Shown here in pieces: positions 44,301 to 54,904 of a DNA stretch of 64,000 nt. The translations under genes and the position numbers were made by a program. Source of the DNA: Henricia sp. BOLD:AAB3569. Taxonomy: Eukaryota > Echinodermata > Asteroidea > Spinulosida > Echinasteridae. The DNA lies in assembly GCA_037783545.1 (NCBI GenBank), contig JBBELK010000024.1, positions 372,001 through 436,000 on the forward strand, written 5' to 3'. Each line of letters begins with the position of its first letter. The first letter of the stretch is position 1. A model generated the notes under the pieces. It was not told the DNA's origin and searched no databases. It saw nothing but the letters and a program-made list of their open reading frames with translations.

Positions 44301-47272
44301 TATGCCGTGTAGAATTGAATTCAACTTGGCACGACGTTAGCACGACAGTGGCTTCAAACGTCAAACTTAATTGCAAACTCCCAGTCGAGCTTAAATATAT
44401 CCAACATGGCGGGTGAGTATTGTGCACGTGTGCTTTCCATTCTGTCCATTGTACGGCACCATATTTATTATTTTGATGCACTTGTTTGTTGGTTATTTCT
44501 TTACTCACATACGCGCTGCGAGCATGCGCATTTCTAGTTGTGAACAAAATTCGACATGGCAGAAGCACGACGTTTAAAGCCGAGCCATGCTAGTGCCGCA
44601 CTAAATTGAGTTGGCACGGCAAAATGTTTCTGCCGTGCCGAATTCATTTTGCCGAGCCATATGGCTTCAAATGTCGTACTTGTGCCGTGTCGAATTAAAA
44701 AAAAATCAAGTTGAATTTACTTCGACACGGCCATAAGCGCGACATTTGAAGCGGGCCTAAATTGAAAGGTAAAACAAAGTCAATGATTTGTAGGCAATGC
44801 GACACTTACAGGTACGGAAGCTGTTGGTACTTGTCGTGCTGGAACCAGATGATGGATTGGGAGAAAGCCGATAAACGTAATCGGAGAAGCTGCTGGTAAC
44901 TTCACCCCACGTAAACTCAACGGTGGTTGTCGTAATGTCTCGGAAAATCACTTCAGCTGGGGCAGCGGGATCTAGAAAGAAAATGCCAAATCATCAAAAT
45001 ATGATATACTCTCCCCTAAAAAAGATACATTTTTTTCAAATATCAAAGTTTGTTAAATGATACAGTGGATAACATTTTGGAATCACTGTTCCACTTTAGG
45101 GCAATTCCATAAATTCATATTTACTTTGGGCGCTTGTAATGCTTCACATATTGAAGTTGTTTAATTTTAAACACATGTTTTTTAAGCATCCTTGAAAAAC
45201 CGATTGTAATGCCATTCTCAATAAACGAAGTACGTTAAAGAAAAAAATAGAAAAAACTCAGTTTCGGACGTACTAAATGAGTACATCCGAAACCGAGGTT
45301 TTTTTTGGGACCTATTATGGGCGTTAAGAATGGGATCACAATGGGGTTTTTCAGGAATTACTCTTATTCAAGGATGCTTGAAGAACATGTGTTTAAAATT
45401 AAACAACTTGAATATGTGAAGCATTACAAGCCCTCAAAATCTCTGAAATGCAAATCTGGATTTATGGAATTACCCTTTAGTGATTTCCTCCAGGTCCAAG
45501 AGGATCTGCTTTAACAAAATGATTCCCAAAGTAATAAAATGTGATATTCCTACTCCTGTAGTTATAAGGACTTAAAAAAAACTGATTTTGTTTGGTGTTC
45601 AACGTGTTTAAAACTGTGTGAATTAAGTCGAGCTCTATAATCCCATGGCTCAAAAACAACCCTTAAGCGCAAGTTCTCAGGGAGGCATTTTTCACGCACC
45701 CAACCTCAGAGTCTGGTGCAGTCAGCCTTGCCACGAGACATATGTGAAGAGTTTCATCACAAAACGCTATATATATCTATTGTTGCCATTTTGTATTACA
45801 ACTAAGCACTACAAATTTCAATAAAGTAAAAGGTTTTTTTAAATGGGATATAACACACTGCCAATACTCTTTTTTGACAGATGTATAGGACGTGCACCAA
45901 TCAAGAATGTACTGGCCCCATTATCAAATTTGTTTTTGGATATGTCATTTATTGCATTTTATGATGTGTTCACACACACACACACACACGTTAATGACCA
46001 ATAACATATGCTACATCTATCAACTTCCTTTGGTCAGAGTATGACTTGCGTGTCATCTTTGTAAACCATATAAATTAAATTTGCAGTCAAGAATTTAGCA
46101 TACCTGCCAACATTGCCGAGTAAAAAAACAAACAAACAAAAATCGGACTGTAGTGAAACGGTCAAGTTGACTTAGTACTGCACCCATTTTTGCGCGGGGA
46201 GTCAGGTCACGTCGATTGTTTCGATTCTCACTTAAACACTTAACACTTAAAAATTGGAACAAATACAATAAAATTGGACTAGTTGGCAGGTATGCTTTAG
46301 CCCCCTACCTGTATTCAATGATCAAGACTGCTTAACACCAACAGTCCTATCTGGACCTGCACCAGCCCTGACCGAGACCATGTATGTAGAGCTAGGCAGA
46401 AGATTACGTAGTGTAAACCTTGGTGTCAAGTCGGCTGGTACAGTGATTGAGTTCATATGAAGGCCATTCTCGGGTTTGTAGTCCAAGAAATAGAAATCAA
46501 CGATTCCACTAGCGGGATTCCAACCGATGGTTAGTGTGGTTGAAGATGAGCTTAGTCTAAATGGAATGCTGGTCTGCTCAGCTCCTAAGGGCAAAAACAA
46601 ACAACAACTCACAGGGATTTAAGAAGTGAGCAATAAAATAAATAATGGCCCAAGCAGAAGGCGCGGGTCATTATCAGTGCCCAGGACCCTATCCGGTTTT
46701 AAACGGATCGACTTCTTTTGTTTAAAACTGGCCAAATTTACCAACTTTTAATCCCATTCATAAATACCTTTTGCGTAAATCGGTAAAACTCACCAAAATT
46801 AGCTGGTCGTTTTGCCAGGTTTTGGATGAATTTACTTATCTACCACGTTCGTATGAACTGCTAGCTGTGCCGCGGGTTATTTTTGTTCGATCGCACGTGT
46901 TACGCAGAATGCAAGCATATGTTGTACGTGCACGCACACGACACAACCGGATACTTGTCACAGCAGTGCACAATTTGCTTTCGGGAGCGTGCAATTTCTG
47001 TGTGCATATGCCTGTTCCATATGTGCTGACCAGAGCGCAGGTGTGGCTGCGAGCGAGACTCAAAAGTGTTAAGACTGACTGGGCCTTTATTATCCTCAAA
47101 ACAAATTGACTCTCTTATTTGCATTTGTGGTACTATTGTCAACCATTTCAAAATAAACTCATGTACTGGATATACTCGCGTGTCTGTTGGGAGATTGACA
47201 ATTTGATTGCTTCAGTAACCACCACCTCAACTGTGTACACCTGCCCTGGGGTTAGGCTTTGGAATGTTCGCA
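38351..47272 (-). CDS. Fibronectin type III repeat protein, partial and partly frame-broken
   Basis: FN3 exons in minus order: 47272-47176 (half domain, LTPGQVYTVEVVV), 46584-about 46339 (WNPASGIVDFYFLDYKPENG), 44971-44810 (VEFTWGEVTS), about 43744-43502 (LVLDNLFPATTYKICV), 42488-42234 (ISWGAADG, LTPGQLYNITV), 41295-41039 (VVWGLLPD, LMPATEYRVEL), 39639-about 39362 (ITWIAPAGDFSYYEVF), 38967-about 38707 (LATGLIPGRLYEI) and 38500-about 38350 (STSIEVVWGTTPG). Most begin in phase 1, as FN3-module exons usually do. The W.PASG.DFY and L.P...Y patterns resemble the FN3 arrays of R3-type receptor tyrosine phosphatases (PTPRB, Ptp10D), but no phosphatase domain, signal peptide or membrane segment is in the window. 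Oddities: a one-base frame slip in a CCC run at about 39628, another near 38920, an in-frame TGA in the 38500 exon, and a TGA after the 46339 donor. It is either a decaying gene or one with assembly indels. The stop and start are not defined. Confidence 0.6.
39045..39240. repeat. Dispersed repeat (second copy of 4835-5160)
   Basis: GGGATCAATTTCACAAAAGT, CAATGCATCCTAATTCCCAT, AGTGAAATCGGCCCATGG and AACAGGTCTCAAC follow the same order as in FAM133 intron 3. It lies between two FN3 exons. Confidence 0.5.
40427..40498 (+). repeat. tRNA-like sequence, anticodon region TGT (probable pseudogene)
   Basis: The 72-nt length, D arm GCTC/GAGC, anticodon stem TTGGC/GCCAA, T arm CTGGG/CCCAG and a 7-bp acceptor stem with one A-A mismatch give a recognisable cloverleaf. 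Loop CATGTAT would present TGT (Thr), but position 33 is A, not the invariant T. No CCA tail or T-run terminator is obvious directly after it. Probably a tRNA-derived repeat in an FN3 intron. Confidence 0.45.
42690..43002 (-). repeat. Interspersed repeat with (ATT)n end and TATATAGCGCATTACAG motif
   Basis: Begins with GATAATAATAATAATAA, then TTATATAGCGCATTACAGAT, TTATTACCCCTGGTCATTGG, CCTGGGGAGTATGCAGTGCC and CCCATTTCCTCCTGGGTGGA, with CTTGCTCAAGAGCACA near the end. Read on the minus strand it ends in an (ATT)n tail, so it is a SINE or LINE 3' end in that orientation. Confidence 0.5.
43003..43250. mobile_element. MITE with CAAATTTCATAGAGCTGCTTA end (copy 1)
   Basis: GGGGCAAATTTCATAGAGCT at the left and TCTATGAAATTGGGCCC at the right are inverted ends; the interior GCATGCTTGTTGTAGCAGAC and TTAAGGCACGTTTTCAGTTG are shared with 48928-49127. 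Confidence 0.6.
43986..44145 (-). repeat. Tandem pair of tRNA-like units, 75-nt period
   Basis: On the minus strand two consecutive units each read TAGCTCAGCTGGTAGAGCAT-like (A box) and GTCGGAGGTCTTGGGT-like (B box), with CCTGAGGGAGTATACCACT between. The left unit is more diverged. Related to the SINE heads at 6905 and 14648. In an FN3 intron. Confidence 0.55.
44284..44752. mobile_element. TIR element with GCTTCAAACGTCGCACTTAT ends
   Basis: GCTTCAAACGTCGCACTTAT followed by GCCGTGT at the left, ACACGGCCATAAGCGCGACA followed by TTTGAAGC at the right. Two more internal copies of GGCTTCAAA-GTC make a four-armed palindrome. Non-coding. In an FN3 intron. Confidence 0.65.
45096..45480. mobile_element. 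385-bp fold-back element
   Basis: TTAGGGCAATTCCATAAATT, TGTAATGCTTCACATATTGA and TTTAATTTTAAACACATGTT in the left arm are mirrored by AACATGTGTTTAAAATTAAA, TGTGAAGCATTACA and TTTATGGAATTACCCT on the right. A relic is in FAM133 intron 5. Confidence 0.65.
46646..47102. mobile_element. Dispersed TIR element (copy 2 of 10990-11500)
   Basis: GGTCATTATCAGTGCCCAGG, CCGGTTTTAAACGGATCG, GTTTAAAACTGGCCAAATTT and the GCACGCACACGACACAACC-like middle correspond in order to 10990-11500. It lies between two FN3 exons. Confidence 0.5.
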
Positions 47273-47494
47273 CTGCAAATACGCTGCTAATTTGTCAGAT
47301 GATGGGGGCTGCTGCTGTGTGGCTCACCAAAATGGGTCTTTTTTAGAATCAATCATTTAAAAAAAAAAACATAGGTATAGGTGTATGTATGTGTACAAAA
47401 ATATTTCTTGCCAGTCTCGGTATGTAGTGCTACATGGCCGTGGTATGATGTACCCGTACTTTGTCTCTCTGAAGCCGAGTCACTGTAGGAGGAC

Positions 47495-47962
47495 TCAATC
47501 AGTATGGGTTCTCATGTGCGTCTTCAAGTTGCTTCTTTGAGCGAATGCCTTGTCACATTGGCTGCATACATATGGCCGCTCACCAGTATGGGTTCTTACG
47601 TGCGTCTTCAAATTGATACTTTGTGCGAATGCCTTGTCACAGTGGCTGCATACATATGGCCGCTCACCAGTATGGGTTCTTATGTGTGTCTTCAAGGCAC
47701 AACTCTTCGTGAATGCCTTGTCACAGTGGCTGCATGTATATGGCCGCTCACCAGTATGGGTTCTCATGTGTGTTTTCAAGGATCCACTCTGTGTGAATTT
47801 TGTATCACATTGGCTGCATGCATATGGCTGCTCACCAGTATGGGTTCTTGTGTGTCTCTCCAAGTGTTCTCGTCGTTTAAATGACTTGTCACAGTGGCTG
47901 CATCCATACGGTCGCTCACTAGTGGCTGCATCCATACGGCCGCTCACTGTCGCTTTTTTTCC
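47495..47962 (-). CDS. C2H2 zinc-finger protein, 3'-terminal exon with five fingers
   Basis: The exon starts after the acceptor CCCAGTTTTGCAG and encodes 155 residues to a TGA at 47495-47497. A short lead ([15 protein letters not shown]) is followed by five tandem fingers of C-x2-C-x12-H-x3-H type joined by TGE(R/Q)PY linkers: [80 protein letters not shown] and [20 protein letters not shown]. Such arrays bind DNA in the major groove; the target is unknown. The DNA before finger 1 carries a short duplication (CGGCCGTATGGATGCAGCCA, then CGACCGTATGGATGCAGCCA), as if a sixth finger start was lost. No SCAN, KRAB or ZAD domain is visible; 5' exons must lie to the right. FN3 exons follow on the same strand, so it is either nested or an upstream neighbour. 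Confidence 0.82.
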   Translation of the reverse strand, partial: GKKATVSGRMDAATSERPYGCSHCDKSFKRREHLERHTRTHTGEQPYACSQCDTKFTQSGSLKTHMRTHTGERPYTCSHCDKAFTKSCALKTHIRTHTGERPYVCSHCDKAFAQSINLKTHVRTHTGERPYVCSQCDKAFAQRSNLKTHMRTHTD

Positions 47963-48181
47963 CTGCAAAACTGGGAAAAAATTTGAAAGAAAAAAACCAA
48001 AATAATTAATGTACATGTACAACACTTACATTGCATGCCAATGCCTCACCAACTACATGTAGGACCAAATATTCAATATTTGAGCCATAAGATTTGTACT
48101 TGCATTTTAGCTTTAGAACCAAAACTGGTACCCAAGTCATAAATGGGCCGGTGTGTAAACTTCTGTCAAATGCTCAAGTTA

Positions 48182-48780
48182 GCGACTTTGAGTTAAAACC
48201 ATTTTTACACAACAGACAAGTTGCAGATATCAAAAATACTTTTGTATCGAAAATACATCAAGCGGTTCCTATTTTATGCTTGTTAATGTGTCAAATTTAC
48301 GTGCGGAATCGTCAATGAAAATGAATAGACAGCAACTTCAAAAATTGTGATGTGATGCAAAGTGCCCTTCTTGACACGAAGCACGTTATTTTTTCTTGGT
48401 TAGTCTTAAATTCAAGCGTTATATATTTATCTTGTCCTTCAATAGCAGACTGTAAACAGGGCACCATCAACTGATAATAAACAGCGGGCTTTATGCCCAT
48501 GCCTGTATTGTTGTCTTCAATGTAGTTGACGGCGCCCGCCAACTGCCAATTTTGGTGATATTTTGGGGTGGAAAATCTCACCACTGCACAGGTTGTGTGA
48601 TATTTAGCACAAATACAACGAAAACCGGCCCCAGTAGGCCTGTACCAAAAATAAATCGGCCTGGCACATTAATTAACAAACTAAAGGCAGCATGATTTAC
48701 AGTGCAATTTCACGCAGCGGTCAATCATTATCAAGCTTGCAAACTTCGGTTACGGATTTGACTAATAAGTGTCACGACTG
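48182..48780 (+). repeat. Interspersed repeat (uninterrupted copy 2 of 936-2025)
   Basis: Collinear with 936-1483 and 1881-2025, including GGAATCGTCAATGAAAATGA, TTTTTTCTTGGTTAGTCTTA, GGGCACCATCAACTGA and TTTACAGTGCAATTTCACG. It gives the pre-insertion state of the SINE at 1484. Confidence 0.65.
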
Positions 48781-48927
48781 CCTTTACAAGTCCACCACAA
48801 ATTTCGGAGTCTTAATTCAAGTCACAAGCTATTCAAATGTACTCCAACAAAGGCATTCTTTTGTGCGTGTTCATCCTTTGCTTCTTGTTAGTGGACTTGA
48901 TATACAACCGTGTTGCATGGTTGGATC

Positions 48928-49127
48928 AGTGCCAAATTTCATAGAGCTGCTTAAACGCAAGCAGTAATGGCATGCTTACTGTAGCAGACAAGTTAAGCGC
49001 TATTTCATGGCCACAGCATGCGCGTGCTTGGAGACGGCTATTGTTGCGTCACTATCTTAAGCAAAGTTTGGCCCTGTAGTTAAGGCACGTTTTCAGTTGC
49101 TTACCGTTAACGATGCTTATGAAATTA
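48928..49127. mobile_element. MITE, AAATTTCATAGAGCTGCTTA family (copy 2)
   Basis: Ends AAATTTCATAGAGCTGCTTA and GCTTATGAAATT, with the same interior as 43003-43250 (GCAAGCAGTAATGGCATGCT, GGAGACGGCTATTGTTGCGT). It is followed at 49127-49175 by a short tandem run of TAATATTTAT. Confidence 0.6.
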
Positions 49128-49175
49128 GTAATATTTATTAATATTTAGTAATATTTATTAATATTTAGTAATATT

Positions 49176-50143
49176 CTTTTTTTTTTTTCGGAGCACAAAT
49201 TTGCTTTTATTTGCGTGATTTTTGCTTCAGAGATTTGAGGGAAGATTAAGCTTTTGCCGCAGTGTTTGGAGACAGCTGCCCACCATGGAATTGGTACAGC
49301 TGACCTTAGACATGTATATTGGTTCCCGATACTACTTTAGCTGGTATTTGGCTGTGGTTTGTTTTAACATACCAAAAAGCTTAATGGCGCTTGAGGTTTT
49401 GTAACGGTTGTTCGACTAGTTAATGTGTACTACGTGTCACAAACAAAATGCCCTACTTTTGATCTTAAATAACTAATTTTCCAACGGATTTTAACCAAAG
49501 TTTCGCATCATGCAAGCAAGGCTTGACAAGTTTTATTGAGTGAGTTTTGACGAGAGGTTGAATTTTATAGCTGTAGCAAAAAGTCCATTTCATAATTCAC
49601 CACTTTTGACTTCGCCGCCTCCAATGTCGCTACACCGCTGGAATGTGCATGCTGCACCCAAAATCTTCTGAGGAAATGCAGGATCATCCCTGATGTTATT
49701 GCAAACCATCTTGATCGTTTAGCCTTGACAAAGGAGGATGCAAAGTCGAAAGTGGCAAATTCTGAAATTTAGGGTGGTTTTTTTTGTGTGCCTTGTTTGC
49801 ATGATGTGGAAGTTTGGCTTGAATCCGTTGGAAAATGAAAACGTTATTTAAGATCAAACATAGGAGATGTTGTTTTTTTGACACGTAGTAGTTAACCAGG
49901 TCAAAAGGGCCATATTTGTTTTGATTGTGGGTTGCGATTCGTGCAGTATATTCATGTACACAACCGTGTTACAGTGAGCAAAGCAAGCCTGTTGTTATGC
50001 ACAAGCATTGTCATTCATGTTTTGCATAAATTTATGTTAGGAATGGGGTTTCAGGTCAAACATTAGCCTTGTCGTAGGCTGTGAATTTGTCTTACCGTGC
50101 CAGCGATGGCTAAGCCGTGGAGAAAGGCCCGAGGCGTGGTTGT
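49176..50143. other. Unassigned stretch with mirrored blocks
   Basis: No exon seen. The words TTGATCTTAAATAACTAATTT, CCAACGGATT and GTTGACTTCG-like text around 49450-49620 are answered in reverse around 49730-49860 (AATCCGTTGG, ATTTAAGATCAAA), which indicates another fold-back element of about 430 bp centred near 49650. Confidence 0.4.
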
Positions 50144-50326
50144 AGGGTGTTATGGCCGAGCGGTCTAGTGCGTCGAACTTAAGTAGGTTCGATTCCTGGC
50201 CGTGACGGGTTGTGGCACCTGTGCCCTTGAGCAAGGCACTCAACCACACTTGCTCCCATTCCTGTTATTGGCGGTCCCTCCGCTGTTGGATGTGGTAAAT
50301 AAAATAAAATAAATAAATAAGTAAGC
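50144..50326 (+). mobile_element. tRNA-derived SINE, shortened copy
   Basis: GGGTGTTATGGCCGAGCGGT and GGTTCGATTCCTGGCCGTGA form the A and B boxes; CTTGAGCAAGGCACTCAACC runs straight into ATTCCTGTTATTGGCGGTCC, skipping the middle body, and ends in (AAATA)n. Confidence 0.75.
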
Positions 50327-50632
50327 TTAGGTAACACTTAATACCAAAATGTTAACGAAATTGTCAACCAAAAAAGTGACCATTTTGTTACAGTTGCACA
50401 TATGTTGAATAGAAAAAGACAGAAAATATTTCTTGCCAACTCATCATTATGTGTACACAGGGGTTTATGGGGTACATGCATTGTTGTCCTATTTTCCCTT
50501 TTCTTTAGAATTCCTCTGTGGGGTACCACTGTTCCATTGTGTTTGGTACCCCACAAGTGTGTCCGTGTTAGACCATAATGAACATACATATGGGTCTGTC
50601 CACAGTAATGGGGTACATTTGAAAAATAAGTC

Positions 50633-50930
50633 AATAATTCCTTTTAGATGTCTTTAGTTTATCTCAAAATTAAAGAAATGTCCTTGTTTTGTTCTCGGGA
50701 GATAATTGCTGCCACAACATACATTTTTTAAAAGCAAGTGCACAAATTTTCCTATTACGCATGTAACATATGGACAGACAATTTTGTGACATCTTTTTCC
50801 ATCTTTGTTACATGCGTAATAGGAAAATTTGTGCACGGGGTTTTCACAAATGTATGTTGTAGGACTATTTTTCTTACTCCTTGGTGAAAAAGTTATTTCC
50901 TCAGTTTAGCTTGATAATTTAAAGATAAAA
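50633..50930. mobile_element. Fold-back element, CTGCCACAACATACAT family
   Basis: The arms GCTGCCACAACATACATTTT and AAATGTATGTTGTAGGAC mirror each other around ATTTTGTGACATC. The outer TTATCTCAAAATTAAAGAAA and TTGTTCTCGGGAGATAATTG are the reverse of the tail at 25770-25850. Flanking palindromes GTGGACAGACCC (about 50590 and 51000) suggest it sits inside a larger inverted structure. Confidence 0.6.
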
Positions 50931-51301
50931 TTAAGACATTTGAAGTGAACTGGGACCTAAGATCTTGAATGTTACAGAATTGCACCCCATTACCGTGGAC
51001 AGACCCATATATACACGTCCGTAGTCTCCCGCTATGACGTCACACACATAGCTTGAGTTGATCGACGTGACCTTTCGTTTTCAGTTTCGCGTGAAAAGGG
51101 TCTCGGAAAAAGACTGACATTTTCTGTCTTTTCCAGGATGAAATTCCGAATATAATGTTCTTAGTACATAAAGGACTAGGCCTATATAAAGAAAGGAATA
51201 CTGTTGAAAACCATGAAAGTGAAGCGGGATTTCCACCCAGCTTTATAGATCATGATGAGACACTAAAACTTGTCGAAACACTTGTCTAAAACTTTGCAAA
51301 G

Positions 51302-51668
51302 TTAAAGGAGTGTGACCAGATCACTTTATTTTACCCATAACTCCCCGGGACTTACCTTATGGGTCATGAGATTTTTATATCATAACATCCGTTATATTTT
51401 TCTGATTACGAAACTGAAACTCCCGCGCTTCTAGGCCGCATATTTCCGAGGATATCGTCGAAAATCCACAGATTATTTGTAAACTAATTTTCCAGTATCA
51501 ACGTTTATCCGCTGAAAGCATACTCGGTAGTTTTGTTCAATTTTTTACTGGAAATTGCGAATGTTTTCGGGTTTTTGGGACATGGGAGGTGTGTATGGGA
51601 GTTACTCGATAATATTGGTAAGTTACATCGAAAACTATTTTCCAGAAACTCTGGTCACGCTCCTTTAA
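51302..51668. mobile_element. 367-bp TTAA element, copy 2 (inverted)
   Basis: TTAA borders with AGGAGTGTGACCAGATCACT and CTCTGGTCACGCTCCT ends. It is collinear in reverse with 17832-18198 and differs at few positions, which argues for recent activity of the family. Confidence 0.75.
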
Positions 51669-52201
51669 ACTTGATGATCCGATTGAGATATTAACATCAT
51701 GTAACGTCCGAGCAGTTATCTTTTGTATCATACAAAGCACATTTTCAGGGTTTTTGATCATGCTGCAATCAAGCATAATTTGCAGCATTGGGATCGGGAA
51801 TCTAAAGTGTTGTGTATAAAGTACTGGTAGGTTTATGGTGGATATCTGCATTAAAACTAATTCACTTGACTGAGGATGTCCTTCAAATGGATCGAGTTAT
51901 TACATTAACTAATGTATAGTTGATTGAAAAAATGGACACTGCAAACTGTGCATGAGGCCATCATGGAGTATAGTTTTCATTATAATATGCAAGTGCATTT
52001 TCCATATCGAGTGATGTTCTTGTGTATATGGAGCCGATCAATTATAAAGATCAAGAAGATTTCGTCCAGAAAATGCTAAAATAAATGGACTAAATGATAC
52101 CAACTTGAATGGTTAAATATGAAATTTGCCATTTAAGTAGGCCTACTATTCCCAATTTTTCATGCAACTGTTTTGTATTATCCAATTTGTGCACATAAAT
52201 C

Positions 52202-52310
52202 ATGACGACTATTAGCCCAGGTTGGACGTCGTCTTCATTGCATTACGAGTAGTACTATAGTAGTATGCGGTACGGACTCCGAGTCCAACCTGGGCTAGAC
52301 GACTAGACTA
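52202..52310. repeat. Imperfect palindrome AGCCCAGGTTGGACG/CCAACCTGGGCT
   Basis: TTAGCCCAGGTTGGACGTCG and GAGTCCAACCTGGGCTAGAC face each other around a short AT-rich centre. About 109 bp, non-coding, type unknown. Confidence 0.5.
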
Positions 52311-52762
52311 TATACTATATGCCTACTTACCAAAAACGCGAGTTGGCAAACAGTGCTGTTACTGTAGTCATGGTGGTCTGAGCTGCGTGTACTGTTATTT
52401 ATACCCAGCACGGTATGTGACAGATCCCCTACTGCTCCTATACAAACTCTTTCCTTTTGTTAATAATGCACCAACACCCCCTAAAACGTGAAAGGACTTT
52501 CTTCAAAATTCCTTGGATGTTTGAGACACAATAGGAGTCACCGGTTGGGAAGAGAAGTGCGCTAGTACCTCCGTCACATATTGTGCTGCACGTGTTGTGA
52601 TTGGTCATACAATATGGTCACGTGGATTCAGCTTTCAAGATTGACAGGTCGGAACTTAACTATACATTCCAAGACCGCCCAACAGCGCTTCATCTGTATA
52701 AAGCGATTTTTGTCACGAAATTAAGTTCCTACGATTGGGTACGATTTGGTTCGATTGTTATT

Positions 52763-54256
52763 GGCTGTTCCGATTCGGGTCGGAACAGCCTTTGTTTTCG
52801 TTAATATTTTTTTTTTTTTGGCTATTCTTTTCCTTCTTCCACTTTTTTCAGACGCTATTTCGGACACTTACACATTGATGATTGACTTCAAACTTCACAT
52901 GGACATTGGTCACTATGTGAATTAGTGCACAGTGCTAATGACGTAATGATGACGTCATCACGTGTCAGATTAAAGGCGCATGAAGTTTAATAAATTAAAT
53001 ATTCAAAAATCAATAACAAATCAACCGTTTGACCTACGATCTTGATTCCTTCGCCATATATGATGACTAACAAAAGTCTTTAAGATGCGCACACGCCTTG
53101 ACCTTTGACCTCGTTTCCTATTGGTCAAACAGATTTTGCCTTGCCATTTGAAAGTGGTGCAAGATATTTGGACAAAGTCACTTGTGTTACACTTCGACTA
53201 GTGTGGGGTATCTAAAAAATATGTTGGTGACCTTTGACCTTGCTCACTTCCGGTCGAAACCGGAAGTGGCCCTTAGTTTGAAAGTGGTAGGAGGTATTGA
53301 GATGGGGTCAATGGTGTTATTACCAGAGGCCCTTAAGCTTTCCAAAAATATAAGTGATGACGTCATCGTACGAAATAGCGCCCTCTAGCGACAAGATGAT
53401 TACGTAATGAAATATTGGAAAATCAATACAAAATCAACCGTTTGACCTACGATCTTGATTCCTTCGCCATATACGATGATTAACAAGGGTCTTTGAGATG
53501 CGCACACCCCTTGACCTTGGACCTCGTTTCCTATTGGTCAAACAGATTTTGCCTTGCCATTTGAAAGTGGTGCAAGATATCTGGATGTGGTCAACTGTAT
53601 TACACTTAGACCTAGGGTGGTGTATCCAAAAAATATGGTCGTGACCTTTGACCTTGCTCATTTCCGGTCGAAACCGGAAGTGGCCCTTAGTTTGAAAGTG
53701 GTAGGAGGTATTGAGATAGGGTCAATGGTGTTATTACCAGAGGCCCTTAAGCTTTCCAAAAATATAAGTGATGACGTCATCGTAGGAAATAGCGCCCTCT
53801 AGTGACAAGATGATTACGTAATTAAATATTCAAAAATCAATAAAAAATCTACCGTTTGACCTACAAATTTGATTCCTTCTGCATATACGATCACTAACAA
53901 ATGTCTTTAAGATGCGCACATGGCTTGACCTTTGACCTCGTTTCCTATTGGTCAAACAGATTTTGCCTTGCCATTTGAAAGGGGTACAATATATCACGAT
54001 GGGGTCAACTGTGTTACACTTCGACTAGGGTGGGGTATCCAAACATATAGCAACACCTTTGACCTTCCCTACATGTCAGATTAAAGTGGCATGTAATAAT
54101 ATTCAATATTTAAAAATCGATAAAAACTCAACCGTTTGACATACGATCGTGATTTTTTCATATACAATCACTAACAAAGGTCATCCCGAACACCACATAT
54201 GTTTATAAAAAGGAGGGGAACAGCCATGTGTTCGTTTTCAACGAACACATTTCTAG
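52763..54256 (+). mobile_element. Helitron-like non-autonomous element with a 413-bp tandem core
   Basis: The right end has the Helitron signature: a perfect 10-bp-stem hairpin TGTGTTCGTT-TTC-AACGAACACA (54227-54249), then a short spacer and CTAG (54253-54256) followed by T. The left edge is uncertain; a hairpin GGCTGTTCCGA...TCGGAACAGCC lies at 52763-52790, and GGAACAGCC followed by a TTCGTT word occurs near both ends. The core is a tandem repeat: AACCGTTTGACCTACGATCT recurs at 53023, 53436, about 53850 and, diverged, 54130 (period 413-414, last unit shortened). Each unit carries TTTGACCTT words, GGTCGAAACCGGAAGTGGCC and TGATGACGTCATCG. No Rep/helicase frame is present. Confidence 0.5.
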
Positions 54257-54257
54257 T

Positions 54258-54904
54258 TATTATTATTATTATTATTTATTCGGCCATCAAATACAGTACA
54301 CAAAAAGCAATACATATTACAATTTACAATTTTAAAAAAGAACAAAGAAAACAAAAATTATGTATACACAAAGGATGAGTTTTGCGAGGGGGCCTGCCAT
54401 GGGGTGGGATCAATTGGACTTGGTAGGGAAATGGGATTAGTGAGGGAAATTGATAAGGGATGGGTATCACAGACTTAGGAAACAAGGACAAAGCATTAAA
54501 AGCTGGCCAGGATAGACAAAAGTATAATTAAACACTGTAGTCCGAAGACCTGTCTATCCAAACTTAAAATGCTTACATTGAATAAATAAATAAATGTCTA
54601 AATTATAAATTATAAATAAAGTATTTAAATTTGGAGAAGAAATTGATATAATTATACTTATAATTCCAATTAATTAAAACAAAACAAAACAACCAAACTG
54701 TCAAATCAAAGGAGCTGGTATACATGTACATAGCAGTCATGGCCAGGGGGCGTACTCAATGAAGGAACTGATTGTTAACGTACATGTATAAGACAAAACA
54801 ATGTTACAATTCATGAAAATATGACGCCAACTTCTTACTGAAACAATTCAGGGAGTCCAGAATTACTGAGTCCTTGAGTTCTGCTGAGTCTACGATGTGT
54901 GTAG
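54258..54904. other. AT-rich stretch after an (ATT)n tract
   Basis: Starts with (ATT)n then TATTCGGCCATCAAATACAG, which on the minus strand reads as a LINE-like 3' end with an AATAAT tail. The rest is AT-rich with AATAAATAAATAAATG and no exon. Tentative. Confidence 0.35.

Noticed and set aside
47504-48005. Plus-strand open frames opposite the zinc fingers
   Set aside because: They repeat with an 84-bp period because they are the complement of the tandem C2H2 fingers.
52601-53802. Plus-strand open frames of 67-82 codons in the 413-bp tandem repeats
   Set aside because: The same peptide recurs with the repeat; it lies in a non-autonomous element and matches no known domain.
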